NCBI GenBank assembly: GCA_036898165.1
Contig: CM072535.1
Location: forward strand, 10,363,448-10,427,447
Source: Silybum marianum
Lineage: Eukaryota > Streptophyta > Magnoliopsida > Asterales > Asteraceae
Reading direction: 5' to 3'
DNA length: 64,000 nt
Shown: positions 34,401 through 47,067 of the stretch, in pieces
Position numbering within the stretch: position 1 is the first letter of the stretch
How the letters are laid out: every line of letters starts with the position of its first letter
The notes under the pieces: generated by a model
Told to the model about the DNA's origin: nothing
Databases searched by the model: none
The model's input: only the letters and a program-made list of their open reading frames with translations
Translations under genes and position numbers: made by a program

Positions 34401-36351
34401 AATTCAGAAGATCAGAGAAAGGATCCAAGACCAACAAATGGTCTTGTTTGTAGTCCTTCAGAAGAAGGCTGGCCTGTAGATGTCACAACATCATGAATCA
34501 CATGTGATTCTGTAAATGGAGCTTTGGTGATGTTCACTCCACCAGGTCTTCCAACCAATCCTTGATATCCTGCAATAGGTATATCTATGGTTGTTTTGGC
34601 AATGTGACTAACACTTTGCTTGTTGACATCTGAAAGATGTGTGATGGTGTGAATAAAATCCACATTTAGTGGTTCAGAAGGCCCAACGTTAAGTGGACTC
34701 TCAGACTCAAAGTGCTCGAAACTGTGAAGGGGGGACATATATCCTTCTTTTTCAATAATAGGTTCTTCCAAATGGGAACCTATTGGTAAATTAGCTGCTT
34801 GCCCCATATGTGTTAGTGAAACACCCTTCTGTTGAGAGATGGGTGAGTGGCTGGAGGGGTTAACAAATTTTGCCATGGGCTCACTGCCTTTTTCAATATT
34901 ACCCACCAAAGAATGTGGAGTAATAAATGATGTGGGTGCCCGACTTAGAACAGTTGGTTCACAAGTTTCTTTATTTTTTACTTGTGTTCTCCCCTCTTCG
35001 GTTCTTTTTCTTACTCTTCTATCCAACCTCTCATTTTTATTTTTCCACTTCACACCATGAGGTTGTTCTCCCCCATGAACAGCCTCCCCACTCTGCCTAG
35101 GAATTCTAGACACCTCACGATGCTCACCACTCTTGTTAGAATCAGGGGAAGAGACTACTGGTTTAGGTAGTCCCATTGATTCACAGTACTCACTCAAGAA
35201 CCTATTTGATGATTTTACATATGCAAGTAAGTAACCTGGTAGTGGTAAAGCATTTGAGAATTGTAATTTAACATTTGGTGGTCTGAGATTATCCATTGAG
35301 AAAAGTGGAACATGTACCTCATGAGTTAAAACAGGAATTGCAGGAACAGCTTTCATGGCCCCTTTGATAAAGGTTTGAAAGAATCTTTGAAAGGGTATGT
35401 AGTTGTAAGTAGATTTCTTCAAAACTGCAGATTTGAGTTCTTCAAAAATAAGAGAAGCATAATCATAATGCTTGTTGAATGCTACTCCATGAAAAATGAT
35501 TCTTCCATTTGTTGATGCTTGATCCAGACTTGAGCTTTTCCCAGACAGGCAAGTGTTCAGAATTGTGAATAAGCAGTACCAGATAGGGGGTAAACACTTC
35601 CTTCTGAATGAGCTTAAAACATTTAATTTTTAGAATACCCTAACTGCATAAAGTCTGAGATCATCTCAGAAGATGATGGAATAGGATCAAACGAAGTTTT
35701 CCCAACAACTTCATCCTCCTTTGGAAGAAAATGAATACTTCTAATATCTTCAACAAAAATGCAGACTCTGTAGCCATGTACATATGAATAAATATCATCT
35801 GTCTCTTCATCAACTTCAGCATGAAACCACCATTGTTGCAGATATGAAGCAGGGACCAAAAAATTTCTGGATAGCAAGGATCGAAGGGGATGTTTCTTCA
35901 GAATTCCAATTAAGATCATTTGATCTTCATTGAAATCAGTAGACTTTAGATTCAGGGCGCAGTTGTTCTTCTTGATCTCAAGTAGTTTCTCTTCAGGTAC
36001 ATATAATTTGAACAAATCAGGACCATCACTGCTTTGTGCACGAGAGTGAGAGTCAGCGACACCAACATTTGACTCAGAAGCCACTTCAATAGGCTGAATT
36101 TGAGTTTCCCCAATCTTGTCAGTACGCGGGTTAGGTTTTGGGTTGGGATTGGGGTTGGGGTTGGGGTTTAAAGGCCCAGCTTCAGAAATCACAATAGTAG
36201 CAGTATCTTTTAGAATCTATTCATCTTCTAGATTGATCTCCATTGATCCAACCATTATCTTCTTAGGACCTATTTTGAATGAATCATTGCTTGAGGATCC
36301 ATTACTGTCACTGAAATGAGATTTTGCAGATTGAACATTCGAAGTCGACAT
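31482..36351 (-). pseudogene. S2 extra ORF (about 1,600 codons), several breaks
   Basis: I choose the ATG at 36351 (MSTSNV) over 36453 because the TATA-like box at 36456 would place transcription start between them, and S4 has the same MSTSN start. In order: Ser-rich leader; an Asn-Pro repeat at about 36128-36170; N-terminal domain (ILKKHPLRSLLSRNFLVPASYLQQWW, DIRSIHFLPKEDE); a low-complexity linker (35200-34400); a coiled coil; the motif DDQDDPENQEGEK at about 33954-34012; an acidic region; and a C-terminal domain (EADFQNAYLRYLLRVYRSLYPFHDS, TDFQVAYV, CCNGTL) ending at 31482. Breaks lie near 36215, 35620, 34410-34160, 33913-33703 and 32850. No membrane segment or signal peptide is visible. 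Function unknown. Confidence 0.82.
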
Positions 36352-36455
36352 AGTTGAAAATGAGGAAAAATTTGAGTTTGAATGAAGATCAATGAACAGG
36401 GAAATATTTCGGAGGGAAAGATTGCTAATAAGTGAAGAAGAAGATGAAATCATGG

Positions 36456-36593
36456 ATTATAAATGACTGAATAATCGTGGATGGACACGTGGCCAAAAGT
36501 AATGGTGATTAGAGTAGTAATCATCATTTATTCGGATAAATGAACCGTTTAATCGATGTGTTTAAGGATTAACCAATGAAATTAACACACGTG
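36456..36593 (-). promoter_or_regulatory. Probable internal promoter of the S2 extra ORF
   Basis: TATA-like sequence at 36456-36464, CACGTG at 36486-36491 (GGCCACGTGTCC) and a second CACGTG at 36588-36593 (GCCACGTGTG). A block GTGATTAGAGTAGTAATCATCATTTATT-like (on the plus strand) lies between them. S4 has all of these with the same spacing (102 versus 103 bp between the CACGTG cores). Confidence 0.6.
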
Positions 36594-37286
36594 GCGCATG
36601 ATTAGTCTTTACAACGGGAAGAAATATTCTGAGAACATGTTCAAAAACTTCAGAAGAAGTTCAGAACTTCTGAGAATAAGTTCAGAAGTTTGAATGAAAT
36701 TATTCAGAAATACTTCAAAACTTTCGAAATAAGTTCAGAACTTGACTTGGAATACTTCAAACTGACGAAAATCATTTAAATCTACAAACTTCTGAAAAAT
36801 ATAAAACATTTGAATAATTCAGAAGTAGGTTTGAACATTATGAAAAACAATTTATCTTCAGAAGTTTGTCCATATTCTTCAGATGTGTACAATTGAATGT
36901 TTTTACCCACCATTTCAGATCTTGAGTGTTATTGAGAAGTGCTAAAGACTTGAATTTTAAGTATGACTCCCCCCTTGAATCAAGAAACACTATGATTCTC
37001 CCCCTTAAACAATGCTAGACATCAAAGTTGTTAAAAATAAAAGATAGATAAATGAAAAAAAAATTCAAGTATTGTAAGACAACCAATTTTTGTAAATTAT
37101 GCCTATGAATTAGTAAAGATAAAGTTCTGAAAACTTAACTACATAAATTCTGAAGGTAAGATTTCTTAGAACTTTGATGAAATAAACTCAGAACATAAAA
37201 TTTTAAAATTTGAATTGATGCTTAATACTTACACAGACATATTCATCACACCCAATTTACTTACCAAAAAATTAAAACGTTTTTCA
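36594..37286. other. S2 spacer between RNase H and the extra ORF
   Basis: Noncoding. Dense in TTCAGAA/TTCTGAA words (36650-36880) and carrying two polypurine tracts, listed separately. No ORF with a recognisable domain. Confidence 0.6.
36966..37010 (-). other. Two extra polypurine tracts in the S2 spacer
   Basis: Plus-strand words ACTCCCCCCTTGAATCA (about 36966) and GATTCTCCCCCTTAAA (about 36995) correspond to AAGGGGGGAGT and AAGGGGGAGAATC on the sense strand. S4 has the same pair at the same place, and S1 has a tandem array. Confidence 0.7.
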
Positions 37287-39182
37287 TCAAGTGTTTGGTA
37301 AATAAATCAGCCAATTGATAATCAGTCTGAACAATATTACATCAATGTGCTTAGTCTTTGAATGTTGAACTGGATTTGCAGTAATTGCTATGGCACTCTT
37401 TGAATCACAATATAGAGGAATCTTTTTGAATGTGTAGCCATAGTATTTTAGTTGTGTTTGCATCCAAATAACTTGTGAGCAACAGATTGCAGCAGCAACA
37501 TATTCAGCCTCTGGAGTAGAAGTTGAAACACAATTCTGCTTCTTGGAAGACCAACTCACAAGTCTATCACCTAAAAATTGACATGATCCAGATGTACCTT
37601 TTCTGTCTAGTTTGCAACCACCATGATCTGCATCTGTGAAAGCTGTTAGTTGGCTCAAAGCGTAATCCTTTGGATACCAAAGTCCCAATGAAGGGGAACC
37701 TTTGAGATATCTAAGGATTCTTTTAGCAGCAAGAAGATGTGATTCCTTAGGATTAGCTTGATATCTAGCACAAATACATGTAGCAAACATTATATCAGGT
37801 CTACTAGCTGTTATGTAAAGCAAAGATCCAATAATGCGCCTGTACTTTTTCTGATCAACAGATTTTTCATTTAAATCAGGTTCTAATTTTGTTGCAGTGG
37901 CCATTGGAGTTTAAATACTAGAACAGTCAGTCATGTCAAACTTCTTAAGTAAATCAGAAATATACTTAGATTGATTAATGAATATGCCAGTGGGAAGTTG
38001 TTTTACTTGAAGACCAAGAAAAAATGTTAACTCTCCTATCATACTCATTTCAAATTCAGTTTGCATGATTTTCTCAAAATTTCTGCAAAATTTTGGATTT
38101 GTAGAAGCAAATATAATATCATCCACATATATTTGTATTAAGATCATATCATCACGTTCCTTTTTCAGAAACAAAGTGGTATCTACTGTACCTCTTTTGA
38201 ATTTGGAATTCAGAAGAAAAGTTGTGAGAGTGTCATACCATGCTCTTGGTGCTTGTTTAAGTCCATATAAGGCTTTGTCTAAGATGTATACATGATATGG
38301 AAATTCTTTACTTACAAAGCCTTCTGGTTGTTCAACATACACTTCTTCATGAAGAATTCCATTCAGAAATGCACACTTAACATCCATTTGAAACACCTTC
38401 ATATTTTTGTGAGCAGCATATGCAAGAAATATTCTGATTGCTTCTAGTCTTGCAACAGGAGCAAAAGTTTCATCATAATCAATGCCATCTTGTTGACAAT
38501 ACCCCTTAGCTACAAGTCTTCCTTTGTTTCTCACAACAATCCGATGTTCATCCTTTTTATTTCTGAAAACCCATTTGGTGCCAATGATTGATTTACCTTT
38601 TGGTTTTGGAATCAATCTCCAGACTTTATTTCTTTCAAATTGATTTAGCTCATCTTGCATAGCTAAAACCCAGTCTGGATCTTGAAGGGCTTCATATGGC
38701 TTTTTGGGTTCCATACTGCTTAAAAAATTCACATACAAACATTCATTTGCTGGGGCTGATCTTGTTTGTACACCTTTTGATGCATCACCAATAATCTGGT
38801 GAATTGGATGACTTGATGTCCATTTGTTCACATTTTGTAATGGTTGAACAGATGAAACATTGTTAAATGAATTATAATCATCAATGATTGCTTGAGTTTC
38901 AATATTATGATTGATAGCTGAATGTAGATATGAAGTCTCCCCCTCAAATTGAATATTCTGTACTAGTTTAGAAATAGTATGCATAGGTTCAGAAACAGGG
39001 ATAACAGGTTCAGAAATGACTTGCACTGTTTGTGAAATAACTTGTACAGGTTCAGAAGTAGGAAATTCTGAATTTGAGGTTGAGATAGGTGGTCCAGAAA
39101 TATTTGATATCGTAGGTTCTGTAGATTTTTGTTCTGGAATACTTCTAAGTAAAGAAGGATTTTGATAATCTGCAGAAACATT
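37287..39182 (-). pseudogene. S2 integrase tail, RT and RNase H
   Basis: Integrase tail and hinge to about 38700 (GVQTRSAPANECLYVNFLSS). RT has WVFRNKKDE, YDETFAPVARLEAIR, QMDVKCAFLNG, DKALYGLKQAP and YVDD at 38118-38129. A stop at 37911 falls after the RT core. The next frame continues GSLLYITASRPDIMFATC and RNase H: FTDADHGG, TPEAEYVA and YCDSKSAIAI, so its catalytic residues are present. The C-terminus is shifted near 37330. The open frame extends upstream to 39293, but residues 1-37 there come from antisense S3 LTR and are not S2 protein. A purine tract at 38935-38946 lies in the hinge. Confidence 0.9.
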
Positions 39183-39494
39183 TGATAGAGATATACAGAT
39201 AGCTTCAAAAGAGACTGGGTTCTGAGGAAGTTCTGAAGAAGTTCTGAAGAAGATCTGAAGGAGTTCAGAACCTGATCTGAACTTGTCTGTCACATATTGT
39301 ACTGTTACTTTAGTCTTTCTATTTCATGTATAAATAGATAGTTTGTTAGATAGTTAGAACTAATGTTTTCTATTAGCACTGTAAGACATATTCTGTAATA
39401 CTGTTCATCCTATCAATACATATTACATTTGGCTATCACATTCCTGAATACAATCTTTCCATATATTGATATCTTGATTGTTTGGGTCCTAACA
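39183..39494 (+). repeat. S3 5' LTR (312 bp)
   Basis: Begins TGATAGAGATATACAG and ends GTTTGGGTCCTAACA. It resembles the S4 LTR in the opposite orientation. Contains GAAGTTCTGAAGAAG repeats and a TATAAATAGATAG box near 39331. Confidence 0.85.
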
Positions 39495-39496
39495 AT

Positions 39497-39508
39497 TGGT
39501 ATCAGAGC
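39497..39508 (+). other. S3 primer-binding site (tRNA-Met)
   Basis: TGGTATCAGAGC two bases after the LTR end. Confidence 0.92.
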
Positions 39509-39628
39509 CAATTCATCTGTTCTTGAAGATTTTGGAAAGAACTTGTCAGATCTGACAGTTCTTGGTGTTCTTGATCTACAAAATTCAAATTCAACACAGG
39601 TGAATTCTCGATCTTCTAACAATCAAAG

Positions 39629-42592
39629 ATGTCTAAAGAAATAGTCTCAATCGGATCTGAAACGAAACCACAAACTCTCTTCTTGGGAGAATATCATCAA
39701 TGGAGAATCAGGATGATTCAATTCTTGGAAAACATAGATGAAGCCTTAATGCAATCAATCATAAATGGCCCACTAGAGGTATTTGTTGAGATTCTAGTTG
39801 TTCCCAGAACTGAATCCACCCCTGAAATCCCTGCATCAAGAATCAAGAAGAGTCCTGGAATGTACAATCCAGCTGAAAAGGCTCAAATGAAAGTTGATAG
39901 AAGAGCATTGACTTTACTCACCATGGCAATTCCTAATGAGATATTCCATAGGGTTGATAGTTTAACTTTAGCAAAAGCAATGTGGGATGAAGTAGAAGCT
40001 CAGATGTAAGGAAGCACAAAGGCTCAAGCACAGAGATTAAATATCTGTGTAGGAACATATGAAAATTTCAGATACAAAGAAAATGAATCTATCACTGATA
40101 CATATCATAGATTCAATAACATTCTGAATGATCTAAGAAGAAATGGTTTTCAGAAATCAAATTCTGAGATAAATAACAAATTTCTGAACAATCTGGGAAA
40201 TGAATGGTCAAGTTTTTTAGATAATATGGTAACAAGGAAGTTATCCAGAAAAACTGTTCATGATGTTTATGGTATCTTGTTCCAACAAGAAGACAAAATC
40301 AAAGTTAGGCAACATGAACAAAAGAAGGCACATTAAACAGTTGCCCTTCTGAGCAAGAACTACAATAATTCTTTGACCATTGCTGCCAAGAAAGTTTGTG
40401 AGATCCCAGAGACAACTGTTTGTGATGGGGATGAATCAGATGAGGAGCTTAAAAGGATTTTTGATAATATTGCTTTCATGACAAGGCAATTCAAACAAAG
40501 ATACAATCAAAAATATCAGAATAAACCTAGATCTGATGTTGGACCAAAGAAAGGTCGAGAGGCTGGTCAATCTGAAACATCTGAACCAGCAAGGTGCTTC
40601 AACTGTGGAAGGCCTGGACATTATGCAAGACAATGCAAGATGCCAAAAGTCAAGAATTCAGGCTATTATGAGAAGAAGCATCTGTTAGCAAAGAAAAAGG
40701 AGCTAAATCCTGCTCTAGTGACCAAGTATGAAGAGGACTGGTTAAACTGGAGTGATGGAGATGATGATGAAGAAGTTGCTCACTATGCAACCAATTGCTA
40801 CATGTGTCAAATGGATCCAGAAAAGGACAAACAAGACACTGAGGTATCTTCTTCATCTTCTGAAATAAATACTGAAATAAATCTCTCTTCTGAACAAAAT
40901 TCTGAACATAATTATGAAATTAATACTAAAGATTCAGAAATGACAAATCAATTTCAAAACATGTTTTCTGAATTTGAAACACTCAGAAACAGAATTAAAG
41001 GTGAAAGAATTTTGGTCAATCAATTCAGAGCTGAAAGTCAAATATATAAAGAAAATTGTCAAGCAGCTGAACAGATTCTTGAAAAAGTTTCTGAAGAAAA
41101 AATAGTTTTAAAAGAAAAAATGGATAGTTTACAAAAAGAAGTTATTAATGAAAAATTTGAAAAGGAAATTCTAAATGTTAAGATGAACTTTCTGAATCAA
41201 GAGAAGACTTCATCTTTATAAAAAGATTAAGGAATTAGAAGATTTAAATTTTAAAAGAGTACAAACTGAACAAACTCTGAATATTTTATCTAGTCAGGCT
41301 CACAACTCAAAATTTTACAATATAAAAGCAGGTTTATGGTATATGACAGTCAAATATTAAAAAAAGGCACCTACAAACTTGTATGATTATTCTAAAATGA
41401 AAATTTTTAATGAATCAAATACAGGTGTCATTTCCAAACCTGTAAACTATTCTTTGCCTGAAAGAATTTCTTTTGTAAAATCAGAGACTTTGTTTTCAGA
41501 AGAAACACCTCTTAAAACTGGTGAACCAGAAATAATCTCTGAAACAGAAGAAATGAATGCAATTTCAAATATTTGTAAATCTTCTGAATCAAATATTATT
41601 TCTGAAGAAAAATCAGAAGTAATTGTTAAGTCTGAAATTGTTTCTGAAGTTACTTCTGTAATAACTTCTGAATTCGATTCTGAAGTCATTTCAGAAGATA
41701 CTTCTGATAATAAATCAAAACATGAAGAAAAATATGATGAATTCTCAGATATTGAATCTTTAGAAGATGTTGATGAGAATCCCAATATATTTTTTGATAG
41801 TTCTGATAATGAGTCTACAACAACAAAAAATTCAAATATTTTTGCAACAAGTATGACTCAAAATAAATTTTCAGATCTAATAAATGGTTCTGATTCAGAA
41901 GATGATGATGATCATATGGTGCAAGTCATTGATAAAAATGGCTATTTGGTTTATAAATCGCAATCATGTATGACTGAAGGAGAAAAATTAAAATCTGAAG
42001 TTTCAAAGATACCTTCAGAAATGTTTGGTCCTGTATTTTAAAAACCAGAAAATCAGAATTCAGATTTTTCTCCTGCTAATACAAACAATTCATTGATTAC
42101 TACACCAACATCAGTAACATCTTCTCTTTTTAACACCAGAGTTAAAAAAATTTAACAAGGACAATCTTCAAATTCTCTCTCTGAAAGTTAAGAAAGTTAA
42201 CTCAAATTCTGCGGATAAACCTAAAGAAAAAAAAAGAATTTCTTATACTAATCCTCATTTCTTAGTATGGAGAAAGAAAGATGAAAAACTGTCAAAGAAT
42301 GACAAATTAGATAGTTTTTCATTTTCAAAAAGGAATGATGTGCCTAAATCAAAAATAGTGAATAAAAGAATTCCTGTTGAAAAATCAAATGTTATTGATT
42401 CTTATATGGCTACTGCTTTTGTAAATTCTTTAAAGAATCATATTCACTGTATTACTTGTGGTCATCATAATTTCAATCTTAACTCGAAAACAAACAAGAA
42501 AAATTTGATGAAATCTATTCAGAAATGTTCAGCTATATTGACAAATTCAATTCAAAGACAAATAAAAAGTCTGAACAAACTTCTGAATTAAA
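39629..42592 (+). pseudogene. S3 gag
   Basis: Starts MSKEIVSIGSETK, with the gag signature GEYHQWRIRM. In-frame TAA codons at 40007 and about 40334 interrupt the capsid part. The zinc knuckle CFNCGRPGHYARQC (residues 75-88 of the open block from 40373) is intact. Then follow a Lys/Glu coiled coil (to 41221), a frameshift, an acidic Ser-Glu-rich stretch (41379-42041), another frame change, and a Cys-His block HIHCITCGHHNFN near 42450. The tail leads to LKGPTLKWY before the protease. Confidence 0.88.
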
Positions 42593-42682
42593 AATTCTGA
42601 AGAAAAAGTTCAGAAATTCAAATTTTATTATTAATCTCAAAGGACCCACTCTGAAATGGTACCTAAAACTCAATAATATCTT

Positions 42683-44095
42683 TTGCAGATATATCATGTG
42701 TGGGTCTTAGATTCTGGATGTTCAAGACACATGACACCTTTCAAAAAACTACTAACTGATTATAATGAAAGATATGGAGGAACAGTTAGTTTTGGAAACA
42801 ATGCAAAGGGATATGTAAGAGGATATGGCACTTTCATTAAAGGAGATGTAAAAGTAATGAAATTTTTCTATGTTGAGGGATTAAGACATAATCTTTTCAG
42901 TATTAGTCAATTCTGTGACAAATACTTGAAGGTTAATTTTGACATAGATTATTGTCATGTTCTGAGTACAGCAAACAAAAATGAGTTAACTGCTTATAGA
43001 GATGAAGATATCTACACAACAACATTCACTGCAACAGGACAACTACAAGGTGTATGTTATATGTCTACAACAATGAGAAATGATAGTTGGCTTTGGCACA
43101 GAAGAATGTCACATCTGAACTTCAAAGCCATTTATGAACTAGGCAAACATCAATCTGTAAGAGGACTACCAAAGATCAGATTTGAAAAGAACTCTCTTTG
43201 TTCTGCATGTGAACTAGGGAAGATCAAAAGAAGTTCTCATCCTCTGAAAATGTTATCTTTATGCAAAGCTCCACTTGAAATGCTACATATGGATTTATGT
43301 GGCCCAATGAAAACTCAAAGCATGGGAGGAAAGAAATACATTCTTGTCATAGTAGATGAATATACACGATATACATGGATTGAATTTCTGAGACTCAAGT
43401 CTGATACTTCTGAAAGACTGATACCCTTTCTGAAGAAAATTCAAGTTCTTCTTCAACTCCCAATTCAAAAGATCATAAGTGACAGTGGAACAGAATTTAC
43501 CAATTCTACACTTCAGAATTTTTTGGAATCTGTTGGTATTTCACATAATTTTTCCGCTGCAATAACTCCTCAACAAAATGGGGTAGTTGAAAGAAAGAAT
43601 AGAACTTTGGTAAAGGCTGCAAGAACCATGCTTGCATATTCAGAACTTCCTCTTTCTCTTTGGGCAGAAGCAATTGCTACTGCATGTTTTACTGAGAACA
43701 GAACAATTCTAAACAGAAAATTTCTTAAAACTCCTTATGAAATGTTAAAACAAAGAAAACCCTCTATTGATTATTTTAAAATCTTTGGTTGCAGGTGTTT
43801 TCTAAATAATGATACTCACCATCTTGACAAATTTGCACCAAAAGGTGTAGCTGGTATTTTTGTTGGCTATTCCCAAAGATCCAAAGCTTATAGAGTACTC
43901 ATTAAAGATATAATGTTTGCTACATGTATTTGTGCCAGATATCAAGCTAATCCTAAGGAAATACACCTTCTAGCTGCAAAAAGAATACTTAGATACCTAA
44001 AAGGTTCTCCTTCATTGGGACTTTGGTATTCTAAGGATTCTAGTTTTGAACTAACAGCATTTACGGATGTAGATCATGGTGGTTGCAAATTATGA
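42683..44095 (+). pseudogene. S3 protease-integrase, fused in frame to an RNase H start
   Basis: One open frame of 470 codons. DSG at residues 10-12 (protease), the zinc-binding His/Cys set (H139, H144, C173, C176), and the integrase core with D204, D267 and E303, the last pair 35 residues apart as in active integrases. After GYSQRSKAYRVL (about 405) the reading jumps to the end of RT (IMFATCICARYQANPKE, LRYLKGSPSLGLWY) and the first RNase H Asp (AFTDVDHGG), so the RT core is deleted. The join contains GATA, which the RT parent also has at this place. The frame ends at the S2 junction. Confidence 0.9.
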
Positions 44096-46961
44096 TAACC
44101 ACAATTAATGCAGTGAATATGATTCTTCAGAATATTTAACAAAGCAGTAGATGAACAAGAATCAACACTATTTGATTTGTTAATAGAAGTTCTTTTATTC
44201 ACTTTATTAATCTTTGGTACATCAATTTTCTTTGAATTTGAAAAACTATCTAATTTGTCAGTCTTTGATAGTCTTTCACCTTTCTTTCTCCAAACTAAAG
44301 TGGATAGCTCTGTAAAAGATAAGAAATGAGGATTAGTAAAAGAAATACTTTAGTTTTAACTTCAGATTTAGGATTTGAATTATGAACTTTAGAAGTTGAA
44401 TTTGAAGATTGTCCTTTTTAAAATATTTTAACTCTGGTTACAAAATCAGATGATGATATTGAAGATTTAACTGAAGATAAAGATGTTTTTGTAGATATAG
44501 AAGTACCATTTGATGAAGTAGAAGAAGTTTCAGTTTTCAGAAATTCTGGTTTCAGAAAAACAGTATTAAACTTGTCAGAAGATAATTTTGGTGCTTCAGA
44601 TTTTAAAATTTCTTCTTCAGTCATACAAGATTGTAATTTATATGCCAAATATCCATCTTTATCAATGACTTGAACCATATGATCATCATCATATTCTGAA
44701 TCAGAAGCATTCCTTAAATCTGAGAACTTATCTTGAGTCATGTTTGATGCAAAAAAATTTTGATTTGAAATTTTTTTTAGACTCATCATCAGAATTATCA
44801 AAAATAATTTCTGAATTCTCATCATTATCTCGTAAAGTTTCAACATTTGAGAATTCATCATATTTTTCTTCATGTTCTGATGTATTATCAGAATTATCCA
44901 CTTGTAGAACTTCAGAAAATAATTCAGAAGTAAGTTCAGAAGATGATTCAGAAGTTATCTCAGTTTTAACAGATGATTCATATTTTTCTACAGAAACAAT
45001 TTTTGAGTCACAAGTAAGTTCAGAAATGTTTGTAACATTTTTATTTATTACTTCTGTTTCAGAAACCATATATGTTTTACCAGAATTAAGAGTATTTTCA
45101 TCAAAAAATAGAGTCTCTGATTTACAGAAGGAATTCTTTCAGGCAAAGAGAGATTAACAGTTTTGGATATGACACCTGTGTTAGTTTCATTAAAAAATTT
45201 CGTTTTTGAATAATCATAAAGATTTGCAGGTGCCTTTTTCAGAATTTGACTTTCATTATATCCCAATCCTGCCTTTATATTGTAAAATTTTGAATTCTGA
45301 GCCTGGTTTGTCAAAATATTCATAGTCTGTTCAGTTTGTCCTCTTTTAAAGTTTAGATCTTCCAATTCCTTAATCATTTTGTAAAGATCAAGTCTTTCTT
45401 GATTAGAAAGTTCATTGTAACATTCAGAACTTGTTTTTCAGATTTTTCATTTATGATATCTTTTTGTAAACTATCCATCTTTTCTTTTAATAATAATTTT
45501 TCTTCAGAAAAATTTCAAGAATTTGTTCAGCTTCTTGGCAATTTTGTTTATAGATTTGACTTTCAGCTCTGAATTGATTTACCAACATTCTTTCACCTTT
45601 GATTATGTTTCTGAGATTTTCAAATTCAGAAAACATATTCTAAACTTGATTTTGCATTTCAGAATCTCCAGAGAGTTGTTCAGAATTTGGTTCAGAAGAG
45701 TAATCTATTTCAGAATTTAGTTCAGAAGATAAATAAATTACGTCAGAATCATGCGCATGTTTATCTTCTGGATTCATTTGGCACATATAGCAATTTGAGG
45801 CATAGTGAGTTACTTCTTCATCATATTCACCATCACTCCAGTTTAACCAATCCTCTTCATACTTGGTTACTAAAGCTGGATTAAGCTCCTTCTTCTTAGC
45901 AACAAGATGCTTTTTCTCATAGTAGCCTGAGTTTTTTACTTTGGGCATTTTTCACTGTTTTGCATAATGACCAGGCTTACCACAATTAAAGCATCTTGCT
46001 GGTTCAGATGTCTCAGTTTGACCAGCATCTTGATTTTTCTTAAGTCCGACTTCAGATTTTGGTTTATTCTGATATTTTTGATTATATCTTTGAGTGAATT
46101 GCCTTGTCATAAAAGCAATATTATCAGAAATTCTCTTAAGCTCTTCATCTGATTCATCCCCATCACACAAATTTGTCTCTGGGATCTCACAATTTTGCTC
46201 TTAGCAGAAATGGTCATGGAATTATTATACTTCTTGCTTAACAAGGCTACTGTTTCATTTGCCTTCTTTTGTTCATTTTGTCTAGTCTTGATTTTGTCCT
46301 CTTGTTGGAACAGAATGCCATAGACATCATGAATAGATTTTCTAGATAGATTTCTAGTAACCATGTTATCAGAGAAACTTGATCATTCATTACCCAAGTT
46401 GTTCAGAAATTTGTTGTTTATCTCAGAGTTTGATTTCTGAACACCATTTCTTCTCAGATCATTCAGGATATTGTTGAATTTGTGATAAGTCTCTGTAATA
46501 GATTCATTTTCTTTATACCTGAAGTTTTCATAAGTACCCACACAGATATTCAATCTTTGTGCTTGGGCCTTTGTGCTACCCTGCTTTTGAGCTTCAACCT
46601 CATCCCACATAGCTTTGGCAGATGTTAAGCTATCTACCCTATTGAATATCTCATTAGGAATGGCCATTGTGAGAAGAGTTAATACCCTTTTGTCAACTTT
46701 AGCTTGAGCTTTCTCAGCAGTACTGTACATACCTGGGCTTTTCTTGATTCTCGATGCAGGTATCTCAGGAGTAGACTCAGTTCTTGGTACTGATGGAATT
46801 TCCACATAGACCTCCAGAGGGCCATTTACAATCGATTGCCTTAGAGCTTCATCGATATTATCCGAGAATTGAATAATCCTGATTCGCCACTGATGATATT
46901 CACCCAAAAACAGAGTTGGTGGTTTAGTTTCTGATCCGATGGTGACGATTTCTTTCGACAT
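44087..46961 (-). pseudogene. S2 gag
   Basis: Starts MSKEIVTIGSETK at 46961 and is open for 192 codons (GEYHQWRIRI, EIPASRIKKSPGM), with a stop at 46383 and a frameshift near 46170. The zinc knuckle CFNCGKPGHYAKQ lacks its final Cys because a TGA stands there (45952-45954). A Ser/Glu/Asp-rich and coiled-coil tail follows in three frames (45948-44418) and ends at HCINCGYH at the S3 junction. The first 8 bases overlap the S3 end because AAATTA at 44087-44092 could belong to either element. Confidence 0.88.
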
Positions 46962-47053
46962 CTTTGATTTGAAATAGATCGAGAATTCACCTGAAATTGA
47001 ATCTTGAATGTATCAATCAAGAATACGAAGAACTGTCAAGAACAGATGAATTG

Positions 47054-47065
47054 GCTCTGATACCA
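47054..47065 (-). other. S2 primer-binding site (tRNA-Met)
   Basis: TGGTATCAGAGC on the minus strand, two bases from the 5' LTR. Confidence 0.92.
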
Positions 47066-47067
47066 AT

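Larger units (their letters stand above)
39183..44094 (+). mobile_element. S3: inverted, 3'-truncated Sirevirus-like element inside S2
   Basis: 5' LTR, primer site, gag, protease and integrase on the plus strand, then a short RT/RNase H stretch that breaks off at 44094, where S2 gag resumes on the minus strand. There is no 3' LTR or extra ORF. Close to S2 in sequence (gag starts MSKEIV in both). Best explained as a full insertion at S2 position 39183 followed by one deletion that removed the S3 3' half and the S2 protease and integrase. Confidence 0.85.

Noticed and set aside
36126..36175. Interstitial telomere repeat
   Set aside because: The G-rich words are irregular, short, and in frame with an Asn-Pro repeat of the extra ORF that S4 shares, so coding explains them.
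39183..39293. N-terminal extension of the S2 RT frame up to 39293
   Set aside because: These 37 codons are antisense to the S3 LTR; a similar antisense reading occurs across the S4 LTR at 56449-56634.
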